DNA of 64,000 bases from JAXLQL01 sp046331625 (GTDB lineage: Bacteria; Acidobacteriota; Terriglobia; Bryobacterales; Bryobacteraceae). The notes beneath the pieces are model-generated. The model was not told where the DNA came from, searched no databases, and saw nothing but the letters and a program-made list of their open reading frames with translations. The stretch covers positions 186,001 to 250,000 of the forward strand of contig JAXLQL010000004.1 in the NCBI GenBank assembly GCA_046331625.1. The letters run 5' to 3'. Numbering within the stretch: position 1 is the first letter of the stretch; each line of letters begins with the position of its first letter. A program made the position numbers and the translations under genes. Below are positions 39,790 through 49,090 of this stretch, one piece after another.

Positions 39790-41391
39790 ATGAAGAGAAT
39801 CCTCCCCTCACTCGCTATTGTGCTGGCCGCTCAGGCACAGGTTCGTTACGAAGACATCCTCAAGGGGCCGGGCAACAATTGGCTCACCTACGCGGGCGAT
39901 TATCAGGCGAAGCGGCACAGTCCGCTTACGCAGATTAACACCGCGAACGTGGCCAACGTGGTTCCGAAGTGGGCGTACCATGTGCCCAAGGCCAATGGAC
40001 TGCGCACAAATCCGATTGTCTACGACGGTGTGATGTACATCACCAACACCAATGAGCTCCGCGCGCTGGATGCCAAAAGCGGACGCCTGATCTGGGCGTA
40101 CAAGGATTCGCGCTCGAAGAAGGAAGCCGTGAACCGCGGAGCGGCGATCCTCGGAGACAAGGTCTTCTTCGTCACCGCTGATATTCAGGCCGTTGCGCTC
40201 GACCGCCGCACGGGCGCGGTGATCTGGCAGAAGAAGTACGGCAACATCGACGAAGGAATGTTCGCTTCGGCGGCGCCGCTCGCTCTGAAAGACAAGATCC
40301 TGGTGGGCGTGGCCGGCGGCGATACGGGCATGCGCGGATACATCGCGGCGCTCAACGCCGATACCGGCGAGGAGATGTGGCGTACCTACACGATTCCCGC
40401 CAAGGGCGAACCCGGGTCCGAGAGCTGGGGCAAGTACATTCAATACGGTGGAGGCGGAACCTGGCTTTCGGGAACGTTCGATCCTGAGTTGAACCTCATC
40501 TACTGGACCACCGGCAATCCCTGGCCCGATTTCTACGGGGCCGATCGCGGCGGCGACAACCTCTATAGTTGTTCGCTGATTGCGCTCGACGCCGATACGG
40601 GCAAGATGAAATGGTATTTCCAATTTACGCCGCACGACACGCATGATTGGGATGCGCAATCATGGCCGGTGCTCATCGATATCCCGATCAACGGCAAGCC
40701 ACGCAAGGCCGTGCTCCATGCGAATCGCAACGGCTTCTTCTACGCGCTCGATCGCGTGACGGGCGAGTATCTGCGCGCGACGCGATTGGTGGAGAAGCTC
40801 GATTGGGCTTCCGGTATCGATGCCAAGGGCCGCCCGATTCTGGTGCCCGACAAGGATCCGACGCCGGCGGGCAATCGCGTGTGTCCCGGAGTGCGTGGCG
40901 CCACGAATTGGATGTCCCCTTCGTACAATCCGTCGACGGGGTGGTTCTACGTGATCACGCTCGAGCAGTGCGACATCTTCACCAGCTCATCGAAAGAGCC
41001 GGAACCGATGAAGAACTTCTCGGGCGGTGGCGCGGGACCGAAGCCCGCCGATATCGGGCAGTTCGTGGTGCGCGCGTTCGATCCGAAGACGGGGAACAAG
41101 ATGTGGGAATACCCGATGACGGGTCCGGCGGAGCAGTGGTCGGGGACGGTGTCGACGGCGGGCGGGCTGATCTTCATCGGCGACGATGACGGGCAACTGA
41201 TCGCGCTCGATGCGAGGACCGGCAAGCACCTTTGGCATTTCAACATGGGCGAAGGGCTGACGGCCGCGCCGATCGTGTACACGGTGGATGGGAAGGAGCA
41301 GATCTCGATTGCTTCGTCCACGGCGATTTGGGCGTTCGGGTTGCCGGAAGCGGTGAAGTCCGCGCCGATGCCGAAGATCCGGCTCGAGTAG
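39790..41391 (+). CDS. PQQ-dependent methanol/ethanol-family dehydrogenase
   Basis: A 533-residue eight-bladed propeller enzyme of the periplasm, with signal peptide MKRILPSLAIVLAAQAQ. Family features are GNNWLTYAGDYQAKRHSPL, tryptophan-docking repeats (GRLIWAYKD, GAVIWQKKYG, GKHLWHFNMGEG), WTTGNPWPDFYG and TPHDTHDWDAQSW. D286 in that last motif is the catalytic Asp, and D288 at +2 is the extra Asp of lanthanide-dependent enzymes. Adjacent cysteines of the MxaF vicinal disulfide are not seen. It is likely an alcohol dehydrogenase handing electrons to the adjacent cytochrome c. The substrate is uncertain. It is cotranscribed with the cytochrome. Confidence 0.9.
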   Translation: MKRILPSLAIVLAAQAQVRYEDILKGPGNNWLTYAGDYQAKRHSPLTQINTANVANVVPKWAYHVPKANGLRTNPIVYDGVMYITNTNELRALDAKSGRLIWAYKDSRSKKEAVNRGAAILGDKVFFVTADIQAVALDRRTGAVIWQKKYGNIDEGMFASAAPLALKDKILVGVAGGDTGMRGYIAALNADTGEEMWRTYTIPAKGEPGSESWGKYIQYGGGGTWLSGTFDPELNLIYWTTGNPWPDFYGADRGGDNLYSCSLIALDADTGKMKWYFQFTPHDTHDWDAQSWPVLIDIPINGKPRKAVLHANRNGFFYALDRVTGEYLRATRLVEKLDWASGIDAKGRPILVPDKDPTPAGNRVCPGVRGATNWMSPSYNPSTGWFYVITLEQCDIFTSSSKEPEPMKNFSGGGAGPKPADIGQFVVRAFDPKTGNKMWEYPMTGPAEQWSGTVSTAGGLIFIGDDDGQLIALDARTGKHLWHFNMGEGLTAAPIVYTVDGKEQISIASSTAIWAFGLPEAVKSAPMPKIRLE

Positions 41392-41405
41392 GTTGGCGGC
41401 GCCCG

Positions 41406-42056
41406 CTACGGCTCGAGGCTGGCGACTCCGCGGTCGATGGCGGCCATGAGATTGGGCTTGTCCCCTTTCCAGAAGGCTTTCGCGTGGAGCCAGAGTCCTG
41501 GAAAGATTTTGGAGCGATACGTCCCATCGCGGTGGGGCTTCATCAGGCGGTAGTGGCCATTCTCGAGGACGCGCCATTCGATGCGCTCGCCCTCGAGAAC
41601 CACGGCGAGGTACTCGGGCACGCCGGCCTGCTCGTAGAGGCGCAGCTTGGCGCCGAGGTCGTAGGAGCGGCTCGAGCGGCAGGTCTCGGCAGCTAATTCT
41701 GGCACGCCGGTAGGCAAATCGCCGGTAAGCCGAAACCGCGAACCGGGGCCGACTCTGCACAGACACTGGTCCGGTTGCGGTGCGCTGGTCCGGGTCATCA
41801 GCCAAGTCGCGCGACTGAAGGAGCGGCAACGCGCCAAGTGAGCGGAATAGTATCCGAGCGCTAACGCGATGAGTGCGTCCTTCGTGCCGTGAGAGAAAGA
41901 AACCAGAGGCTGCAGGTAGACGACTCCATCGATCAGTTCCGCGCGCTTCAGTTCCGGCATCTGGCTCCAGCGGTCGATGAATTCCTTGCGGCTCATGTGA
42001 TCGCCGTGGCTGAGCAGGTCAGGCTCGGGAAAAACTAGGGAGGCAAGGGCTGACAT
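41406..42056 (-). CDS. Uma2-family endonuclease-like protein, copy 1
   Basis: A 216-residue protein with the Uma2 (PD-(D/E)xK) order: MSRKEFIDRWSQMPELKRAE, LIDGVVYLQPLVSFSHG, then QPDQCLC, GVPELAAETCRSSRSYDLG, AKLRLYEQAGVPEYLAVV. The candidate catalytic residues are the D in QPDQ, the E in AAET and the K in GAKLRL. The family's role is unclear; the proteins are abundant in cyanobacteria and acidobacteria and may be nuclease-like regulators. The ATG at 42056 is chosen by the domain edge. It is 40 bases from a second homologue in the same direction. Confidence 0.82.
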   Translation of the reverse strand: MSALASLVFPEPDLLSHGDHMSRKEFIDRWSQMPELKRAELIDGVVYLQPLVSFSHGTKDALIALALGYYSAHLARCRSFSRATWLMTRTSAPQPDQCLCRVGPGSRFRLTGDLPTGVPELAAETCRSSRSYDLGAKLRLYEQAGVPEYLAVVLEGERIEWRVLENGHYRLMKPHRDGTYRSKIFPGLWLHAKAFWKGDKPNLMAAIDRGVASLEP

Positions 42057-42096
42057 TGCAAACCTCTTCAGCCCGAGTCTAACGCGGGCTCCTGCT

Positions 42097-42741
42097 CTAC
42101 CGGGACGGAACGCCGCGATCGACAGCGGCCCTCAACCCGCCCCTGTCTTCGCGCCAAAATGCCTCGATATCGAGCCAAAGTCCGGGGAAAATCCTGGACC
42201 GCAGCATCCCGTCGCGATGCCTCTTCAGCATCCGATACTGGCCGCCCTCGAGCACCCTCCACTCGATCCTCCGTTGCTCGATGATCAACGCCAAGTACTC
42301 GGGAACCCCCGCCGTCCCATACATCCGCAACTTGACGCCGAGATCGTACGAGCGTCGCGAATCGCAGACCTCAACGGCGAGTTCGGGCACGCCCGAGCGC
42401 AGACCGTTCTCCACGCGGGAGCGAGCCCCCGGACCGATCTGGCACAAGGACTGGTCGGGTTGCGGCACGCTGTGCCGTGTCATCAACCAAGTCGCGTTGG
42501 AGAGATGCCGGCAACCCGGCGCCAGGCCCGCGTAGTAGCCCAGCCAGAAGCATGTCAGGCCCTCACACACGGCGTGCGATTCGGATGGACGCAAGGGTAG
42601 GTAGACAGACCCCTCGATCAACTCCGCTTTCTTCAGCCAGGGCTCGCGATCCCACCGGTCGAGGAATTCTTCGCGGCTCATCCGGTCGCCGTGGCAGATC
42701 GCCGCCGGATCGGGTACAGCCAATTGAATCCTCGCTACCAT
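42097..42741 (-). CDS. Uma2-family endonuclease-like protein, copy 2
   Basis: A 214-residue paralogue of the adjacent copy. The ATG at 42741 is preferred over 42765 because the aligned start then matches the neighbour (both begin about 20 residues before MSR-E/K-EF). The same blocks are present: REEFLDRWDREPWLKKAELI, EGSVYLPLRPSESHAV, QPDQSLCQIG, GVPELAVEVCDSRRSYDLG, VKLRMYGTAGVPEYLALI. Tandem duplication is the simplest origin; divergence is moderate. The function is unknown. Confidence 0.82.
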   Translation of the reverse strand: MVARIQLAVPDPAAICHGDRMSREEFLDRWDREPWLKKAELIEGSVYLPLRPSESHAVCEGLTCFWLGYYAGLAPGCRHLSNATWLMTRHSVPQPDQSLCQIGPGARSRVENGLRSGVPELAVEVCDSRRSYDLGVKLRMYGTAGVPEYLALIIEQRRIEWRVLEGGQYRMLKRHRDGMLRSRIFPGLWLDIEAFWREDRGGLRAAVDRGVPSR

Positions 42742-42824
42742 GCGCTCGAGTCTAACACGCTCCATCCGGCATCATCGCGCCTAAAATAAGACTAGAGCGC
42801 GCGAACAGACGCGCTCGCCCCCAC

Positions 42825-45800
42825 ATGCCTGAATCACCCACTATCCCTGATTTGAACAGTTGGCTCGCGGAGGAGCTCCACGCCCAGTACCGGAACAACC
42901 ATGCGGCGGTGGACGCCGAATGGAAGGGCCTGTTCGAAACCAATGGCACGCACACGGCAGCGCCCGCCGAGGCTCCGGCTCCCGTACCTGCTCCCGTTGC
43001 TGCACCGGTTCCGGCCACTGCGCCGCTTCCTGTCCCTGCTCCGCCCGCTGCCCCGGCAAGCGAAGAGACGAAGGCCGTCACTCCATCCACGCCGCCGATT
43101 CAACTCGGGCCCTCCGAGCAACTCGTTCCTTTGCGCGGAGCCGCGGCGCGGCTTGCCGCGAACATGGTCGCCAGCCTCTCGGTGCCCACCGCCACTTCGC
43201 AGCGGACCGTGCCAGTAAAGGTGATCGAAGAGAACCGCCGGATCATCAACCAATATCGCGAGCTCCAGGGCAAGAGCAAGATCTCGTACACGCACCTGCT
43301 CGCGTGGGCGATCGTGCAGGCGGTGAAGTCGCAGCCCTCGATGAACGACGCTTACGGCGAACAAAACGCCGAAGCGTTTCGCCTGGTGCGTAAGCAGATC
43401 AATCTCGGCGTGGCGGTGGATGTGGCGGGTCCGGGCGGGACGCGCTCGCTGGTGGTGCCGAACATCAAGAACTGCGGCGAGATGAAGTTCGCGCAGTACA
43501 TGGCGGCGTTTGACGATCTGGTGCAGCGCGCACGCAAGGGCAAGCTCGCCGTCGATGATTTCGCGGGCACCACGATTTCGCTCACGAATCCCGGCACCGT
43601 CGGCACCGTCGGCTCAGTACCACGGCTGATGCCCGGCCAAGGATGCATCATCGCGTCCGGCGCAATCGACTTTCCCGCAGAGTATCAAGGCGCGCGCGCC
43701 GATACGCTCGCCTCGCTCGGGTTGAGCAAAGTGATGACGCTCACCTGCACGTATGACCATCGCGTGATTCAGGGAGCGGAGTCTGGCACGTTTCTCGGCA
43801 AGCTCCAGGAGTTGCTTTTCGGCGCGGCCGAGTTCTACGAAGAAGTGTTCGCGGCGCTGCGGATTCCGGCGCGCCCCGTGCACTGGGAAGCGGACCGGCG
43901 GCCGAGCGCGGCCGAGCCTGCGGCCAGCAATGTCGCCAAAGAAGCGGCCGTGTTGCAGCTCATCAATGCGTATCGCGTCCGCGGCCATCTGATCGCCGAC
44001 CTCAATCCGCTCGGCTCGGAAGCGAGCTATCATCCCGAGCTCGATCCGGCCACGTACGGATTCTCCATCTGGGATCTCGACCGCCCGTTCATCACTGGCA
44101 ATCTCGGGGCGCTCACCGGCGACGCGGCGCCCAAACCCGTGGCCACGCTACGCGAGATTCTCGACACGCTGCGCCGCACCTACTGCGGAAAGATCGGATG
44201 CGAGTACATGAGCATCCAACATCCGGAGCAGAAGCGCTGGCTGCAGCACCGCATGGAACCGGAACCTGCGGTGCTCTCGTCCGAGGAGCGCGTGCGCATT
44301 CTCGAGCGGCTAGTGAACGCCGAGGCGTTCGAAGGATTCCTGCACTCGCGCTTCGTGGGGCAGAAGCGATTTTCGCTCGAAGGCGCCGAGACCGCGATCG
44401 CGATTCTCGGCGAACTACTGGACCGCGCGGCCGACAACAACGCGCATGAAGTGGTGATCGGCATGGCGCACCGCGGGCGGCTCAACGTGCTGGCCAACAT
44501 CATCGAAAAGCCGATGAGCCAGATTTTCTCCGAGTTCGAAGGCCATCCGGATCCGGATTCGAGCCAGGGCTCCGGCGACGTGAAGTATCATCTCGGCGCA
44601 TCGGGAATCCATCGCTCGCTGCAGGGCAATGAGACCGTGGTTTCGATGGCTCCGAATCCTTCGCATCTCGAAGCCGTCAATCCCGTGGTGGAAGGCATCG
44701 TGCGAGCCAAGCAGACGCGGCTCGAAGACGCCAAGCGCCGGCGCATCATCCCAGTGCTGCTGCACGGCGACGCGGCGTTCGCCGGACAAGGCGTGGTGGC
44801 CGAGACGCTGAACCTTTCGCAACTGCACGGATATCGGACGGGCGGAACGGTTCACCTGGTGATCAACAACCAGATCGGATTCACCACGAATCCAGCGCAC
44901 TCGCGCTCATCGGTTTATTGCACTGACGTGGCGCGCACCGTGCAAGCACCGATCATCCACGTCAACGGCGACGATCCGGAGGCCTGCATCCGCGCAATGC
45001 AGGTGGCGTTCGATTTCCGCAACGAATTCCAAAAAGATGTTGTGATCGACATGATCTGCTACCGGCGTCACGGGCACAACGAAGGCGACGATCCGAGTTT
45101 CACGCAGCCGATCATGTATCGCAAGATCAAGGAAACGGCTCCGGTGGCGGCGCAGTACGCCGAGCGGCTGATGCGCGAAAAAGTGGTGACTCCGGAACAG
45201 GTCGATCGTTTCCGCAAGCGCGTGGCCTTGCGCCTGGACGATGGTTTCGATGAAGCGCGCCAGTTTCCGCACAAGTACGAAGTGCAGGAGATGGGGCTGC
45301 CTGAATCCGATGCGGGGCGCGTTCCGCACAAGACCGCCGTGGAGCGCGACGTGCTTGATCGCGTGATCGAGGGGCTCACCACGCTTCCCGATACCTTCAC
45401 GCTGCATCCGAAGCTGAAGCCTTTCATCGAACGGCGCAGGAGCGCATTCGAGCATGGCGTGGATTGGGCCACCGCCGAAGCGTTGGCGTTCGGGACCATC
45501 GTTCTCGAAGGAACTCCAGTGCGGCTCAGCGGCCAGGACTCGGGACGCGGCACGTTCAGCCAGCGCCACAGCTCTCTCGTGGACTACGAAACCGGAGAAC
45601 TCTATCGCCCGCTCAAGCACATCGCGCAGGAGCAGGCGAGCTTCGGCGTCTATGACAGCTCGCTCAGCGAGTACGCCGTGATGGGATTCGAGTTCGGCTA
45701 TTCGGTGGGAGATCCGCTGACGCTGGTGTTGTGGGAGGCGCAGTTCGGAGACTTTGTCAACGGCGCCCAGATCATGGTGGACCAGTTCCTCAGCGTCTCG

Positions 45801-46559
45801 CTGCAGAAGTGGGGGCAACATTGCGGGATGGTGCTGCTGCTGCCGCACGGGTATGAAGGCCAAGGTCCGGAGCACTCGAGCGCGCGCATCGAACGCTTTC
45901 TCACACTCTGCGCCGAAGACAATATGTACGTGGTGAATTGCACCACGCCGGCGCAGTACTTCCACGTGTTGCGACGTCAGATGTACGGCGGTGCAGACCG
46001 CCGCGGGCTCCGCAGGCCGCTGGTGCTCTTTACTCCGAAGAGCCTTTTGCGCCATCCGCGCGTGATTTCGAACGCCGAAGAGTTCACCACCGGGACATTC
46101 CGCGAAGTGATCGGCGAGACTTCGGCAACGGCGCCGGATCGCGTGTCGCGCGTACTGTTGTGCTCGGGCAAGATCTATTACGATCTGCTGGCGGCGCGGG
46201 AGCAGCGCGAAGCGGACCATGTGGCCATCATTCGCATGGAGCAGCTCTATCCGTTCCCGAAGAAGGAACTGCGCGACCACCTCGATCGCTACCCGGCCAG
46301 CGCGGATGTGGTTTGGGTGCAGGAAGAGCCGCTCAACATGGGTCCGTGGCGCGTGATCAGCGACTTCATTCAACCGCTGCTCGATGGGTCGCGGCGCCGG
46401 TTGCGCTTCATCGGGCGTCCGGAAAGCGCGAGCCCGGCCAGCGGATCGTACAAGACGCACGAGAAGGAACAGAAGGACATCATCGACTCGGCGTTCGCGG
46501 AGGCGCAAGTGGCTCCAGTGCGGCGGGTGCGTGTGGTGCGGCGGCGCACGGCGAAGTAG
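42825..46559 (+). CDS. kgd: Multifunctional 2-oxoglutarate decarboxylase/dehydrogenase E1 with E2-like domain (Kgd)
   Basis: A 1244-residue fusion. It starts with the SucA-type N-terminus (LNSWLAEELHAQYRNNHAA), a Pro/Ala linker (about 44-90), then an E2-like succinyltransferase core (about 100-350; FAGTTISLTNPGTVGTVG, YDHRVIQGAESGTFLGKLQE). A full E1 follows, with IGMAHRGRLNVLANIIEK, GDAAFAGQGVVAETLNLSQ, GTVHLVINNQIGFTTNP, and HGYEGQGPEHSSARIERFL. The domain order matches mycobacterial Kgd, which decarboxylates 2-oxoglutarate and can run as the E1 of the ODH complex using ThDP and Mg2+ (TCA cycle, cytoplasm). A degraded copy of its last 200 bases lies at 50552-50762. Confidence 0.93.
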   Translation: MPESPTIPDLNSWLAEELHAQYRNNHAAVDAEWKGLFETNGTHTAAPAEAPAPVPAPVAAPVPATAPLPVPAPPAAPASEETKAVTPSTPPIQLGPSEQLVPLRGAAARLAANMVASLSVPTATSQRTVPVKVIEENRRIINQYRELQGKSKISYTHLLAWAIVQAVKSQPSMNDAYGEQNAEAFRLVRKQINLGVAVDVAGPGGTRSLVVPNIKNCGEMKFAQYMAAFDDLVQRARKGKLAVDDFAGTTISLTNPGTVGTVGSVPRLMPGQGCIIASGAIDFPAEYQGARADTLASLGLSKVMTLTCTYDHRVIQGAESGTFLGKLQELLFGAAEFYEEVFAALRIPARPVHWEADRRPSAAEPAASNVAKEAAVLQLINAYRVRGHLIADLNPLGSEASYHPELDPATYGFSIWDLDRPFITGNLGALTGDAAPKPVATLREILDTLRRTYCGKIGCEYMSIQHPEQKRWLQHRMEPEPAVLSSEERVRILERLVNAEAFEGFLHSRFVGQKRFSLEGAETAIAILGELLDRAADNNAHEVVIGMAHRGRLNVLANIIEKPMSQIFSEFEGHPDPDSSQGSGDVKYHLGASGIHRSLQGNETVVSMAPNPSHLEAVNPVVEGIVRAKQTRLEDAKRRRIIPVLLHGDAAFAGQGVVAETLNLSQLHGYRTGGTVHLVINNQIGFTTNPAHSRSSVYCTDVARTVQAPIIHVNGDDPEACIRAMQVAFDFRNEFQKDVVIDMICYRRHGHNEGDDPSFTQPIMYRKIKETAPVAAQYAERLMREKVVTPEQVDRFRKRVALRLDDGFDEARQFPHKYEVQEMGLPESDAGRVPHKTAVERDVLDRVIEGLTTLPDTFTLHPKLKPFIERRRSAFEHGVDWATAEALAFGTIVLEGTPVRLSGQDSGRGTFSQRHSSLVDYETGELYRPLKHIAQEQASFGVYDSSLSEYAVMGFEFGYSVGDPLTLVLWEAQFGDFVNGAQIMVDQFLSVSLQKWGQHCGMVLLLPHGYEGQGPEHSSARIERFLTLCAEDNMYVVNCTTPAQYFHVLRRQMYGGADRRGLRRPLVLFTPKSLLRHPRVISNAEEFTTGTFREVIGETSATAPDRVSRVLLCSGKIYYDLLAAREQREADHVAIIRMEQLYPFPKKELRDHLDRYPASADVVWVQEEPLNMGPWRVISDFIQPLLDGSRRRLRFIGRPESASPASGSYKTHEKEQKDIIDSAFAEAQVAPVRRVRVVRRRTAK

Positions 46560-46574
46560 TCACGCCCTCGGATG

Positions 46575-49040
46575 TCAGGCAAGGGCCTGCTCGACCAGCC
46601 GGGCAACGCGAGATACGGTTGGTTCGCTGAGCAGGCTTTGAAGGTCGTCGGGTAAAGTATGATGTTCCACCGGGCCGGTGATTAGACGGTCCCAACCCAT
46701 GAGGGGCGCCGGATATTCGCCAGCCCGCGGCGATTCCGGCTGCAGCAAGAGCACTCGCCCGCTGAATGGAAGTGGGCGGAATGAGCTCGTCGCGTCCCGA
46801 TAGGGCATGACCCAGTCCCGCTCGTCTCGAAGTTCGGAGACGCGGCGGACCAGCGCTGCCCAATGAAGCGGTCCGCGAGTTACGTGCCGCAGCGCTCTTC
46901 TGACGGCATGCTCGAATACCACCGAAGCTCGGCGCGCCGCGGACTGTTCCCTTAGCCAGCCGTCGAAATAGCATTCCACCAGCACCAGAATCGATACGCG
47001 TTCGCCGGCTTGCTCGAGAAGCGAAGCCATTTCCCAGGCGACCAGGCCGCCGAAACAATATCCCGAAATCGCGTACGGGCCGTGAGGTTGTACCTCGCGC
47101 ATCGCCTCGATATTGCGAATCGCGAGATCGCGCACGGGAACCGGAACGTTGGCGCCAGGAGGCGAGAACCCGAAGATCGCTCGGCCCGGCACGAGGTGCC
47201 TTGCAAGGTTCTGATATCCCACCAGGAGCCCCGAGTGCGGCGGTGCGCAAAACAGCGGAGGCTGCCCATCGCCTCTCCGAATCGTGATCACGCCGGACGC
47301 GGAACGGAAGCCGGCCATCCGCCGAATCGTAGGTCCGGAAACGAATGCCTCGACGTCGATGCCGAGTTCGGCCACTACTCGCGCAACGTCGAGGGAGGTT
47401 CCGCCGAGATCGAAGAAGTCATCGTCGATTCCAATTTCGTCGAGATCGAGCACCTCCCGCCAGACTCGTGCGATTTCGCGTTCCGTGGCGGTCTCGGGAT
47501 CGATCATCGGCACTGCTAGCGATGGCCTGCCGCGGCTGGGCGCCGGTAACGCGGAACGGTCGATCTTGCCGTTTGCATTCAGCGGAAAGGCATCGGCCAG
47601 AGCATACCAGGAAGGCACCGCGTGTAGCGGCAGGCGACCGGCCAATTCCCGGCGCAGCCGGCCCGGATCCAACTGGTACCCAGGCTTGCAAATCAGCCAC
47701 GCACACAACCGGGGCTCGCCTCGTTCGTTCGCGCGCGGGGCAACGGCAGCTTGCTCCACGCCGGGCAGCGTGCAAAGGGCAGCTTCCACTTCGCCCGCAT
47801 CCACACGGTTGCCGTGGATCTTGAAAGCGAGGTCCTTGCGGCCAAGATGCTCGAGACAACCGTCGTCATGCATCCGCCCGAGATCACCGGTTCTGTAGAG
47901 GCGCTTGCCTCCGTCGCAATCGTGGAACGCGCGCGCCGTTGACTCCGGTTGCTTCCAATAGCCGAGGGCCAAGTAGCGGCTCTTGATCCCGATCTCGCCG
48001 ACTCCATCTTCCGCATCGAGCAACTGCGCATCCATGTCTTCGACCGGATAACCGATGGGCAGAGAACGTTCGGGGATGGCGGTAGAGGCTGTCACGAAGA
48101 ACTGCCGGGTGATGCCCGTTTCGGTTGCGCCGAGTCCGTTGACCAACACGGAGTCGCCAGAGAAACAGCGCCGGAACAGCGTGACATCGGAGGGTGCGGC
48201 CTGATCCCCTTCGAGCCGCACCACGCGAACCGAAGGGAAGCGTTCGCCCGATGCGCACAGATGCCGGAACAGCGCCGGTACCGAATGCCACATGGTCAAT
48301 TCGTTGGATCGGACCCAGTGTGCGAGCGCGCCGGGTGTCTCCCCGCGTGCGAGTATCGGAAACGATGCGGCGCCATTGAGCAGCGCGCAAAACATGCTCG
48401 AGACCGCGCCGCTGAAGCTCGCCGTTTGCAGCAGTGTGAGCCGGTCAGAGGGGCCGATCCCGAGAGCGTTGGTGTATCGAAGCACGTTGTGCAGCACATT
48501 GCGATGGTTGTCCATCACGCCTTTCGGTTCACCGGTACTGCCGGACGTGTAGTAGACGTAGGCGAGCGCGTCTGGGTCACCGGAGCGGTCAATGGAACCC
48601 GGGTGGGCCTCGTTGGCGATCGACTCCGCTTCGACAAGCTTCGCGGAGAGCCCGGAAGCGATGGCGCTGCTGGCCCGGTCCGTGATCAACGTCGCAGCGC
48701 CTGCGTGCTCGAGCATCCGCGCGATTCGTGCCGGAGCAATCCCGCGGTCGAAGGGCACGTAGAAGTGTCCCGCTTTGAGAACTCCCAGGATCGCTGCCGG
48801 CAACAGCACACTCTGGTCCATCAGCAGCGCGATCGGCTGTGGCGCCTCTCCGGCCGCCGAGAGTACCGCGTGAGCGAAGCGATCCGACAATTGGTCCAGG
48901 TCGCGGTAGCTCACGCTGACGCCGCCGGCCGAGACGGCCAGTGACTCTCCGTGCTGGCGCACCTGGGCTCGCCATCGCGCGGGAATCGACTGCTGGATTT
49001 CGCTGCGCGCAAACGCGACGAATCCTCCTCCCGTGCGCAT
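46575..49040 (-). CDS. Stand-alone NRPS-like A-PCP-TE enzyme
   Basis: An 821-residue single module with no condensation domain. The adenylation core has YYTSGSTGEPKGV (163-175, A3), LLQTASFSGAVSSMF (A4), GLGATETG, YRTGDLGRMHDDG, and NGKIDRSAL (A10 with K492). The A4 position normally D235 (F-D-A) is S210 here (F-S-G), so the contact to an alpha-amino group is missing. The PCP has LGGTSL with S549 as the phosphopantetheine site. The thioesterase has GYCFGG, placing C662 where the usual nucleophile is Ser. Such A-T-TE enzymes in fungi and Ralstonia couple aryl-pyruvates into furanones or quinones. That activity here is inferred. A divergent MFS transporter begins 50 bases away. Confidence 0.85.
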   Translation of the reverse strand: MRTGGGFVAFARSEIQQSIPARWRAQVRQHGESLAVSAGGVSVSYRDLDQLSDRFAHAVLSAAGEAPQPIALLMDQSVLLPAAILGVLKAGHFYVPFDRGIAPARIARMLEHAGAATLITDRASSAIASGLSAKLVEAESIANEAHPGSIDRSGDPDALAYVYYTSGSTGEPKGVMDNHRNVLHNVLRYTNALGIGPSDRLTLLQTASFSGAVSSMFCALLNGAASFPILARGETPGALAHWVRSNELTMWHSVPALFRHLCASGERFPSVRVVRLEGDQAAPSDVTLFRRCFSGDSVLVNGLGATETGITRQFFVTASTAIPERSLPIGYPVEDMDAQLLDAEDGVGEIGIKSRYLALGYWKQPESTARAFHDCDGGKRLYRTGDLGRMHDDGCLEHLGRKDLAFKIHGNRVDAGEVEAALCTLPGVEQAAVAPRANERGEPRLCAWLICKPGYQLDPGRLRRELAGRLPLHAVPSWYALADAFPLNANGKIDRSALPAPSRGRPSLAVPMIDPETATEREIARVWREVLDLDEIGIDDDFFDLGGTSLDVARVVAELGIDVEAFVSGPTIRRMAGFRSASGVITIRRGDGQPPLFCAPPHSGLLVGYQNLARHLVPGRAIFGFSPPGANVPVPVRDLAIRNIEAMREVQPHGPYAISGYCFGGLVAWEMASLLEQAGERVSILVLVECYFDGWLREQSAARRASVVFEHAVRRALRHVTRGPLHWAALVRRVSELRDERDWVMPYRDATSSFRPLPFSGRVLLLQPESPRAGEYPAPLMGWDRLITGPVEHHTLPDDLQSLLSEPTVSRVARLVEQALA

Positions 49041-49090
49041 TGCGTCGTTGACACCTCCCCGGATGCGAAGGTCTAATTGTACTTCCTTCG

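Noticed and set aside
44907..46508. 533-residue open frame on the minus strand within kgd
   Set aside because: Shadow of the conserved E1 domain; His/Arg-rich with no family resemblance.
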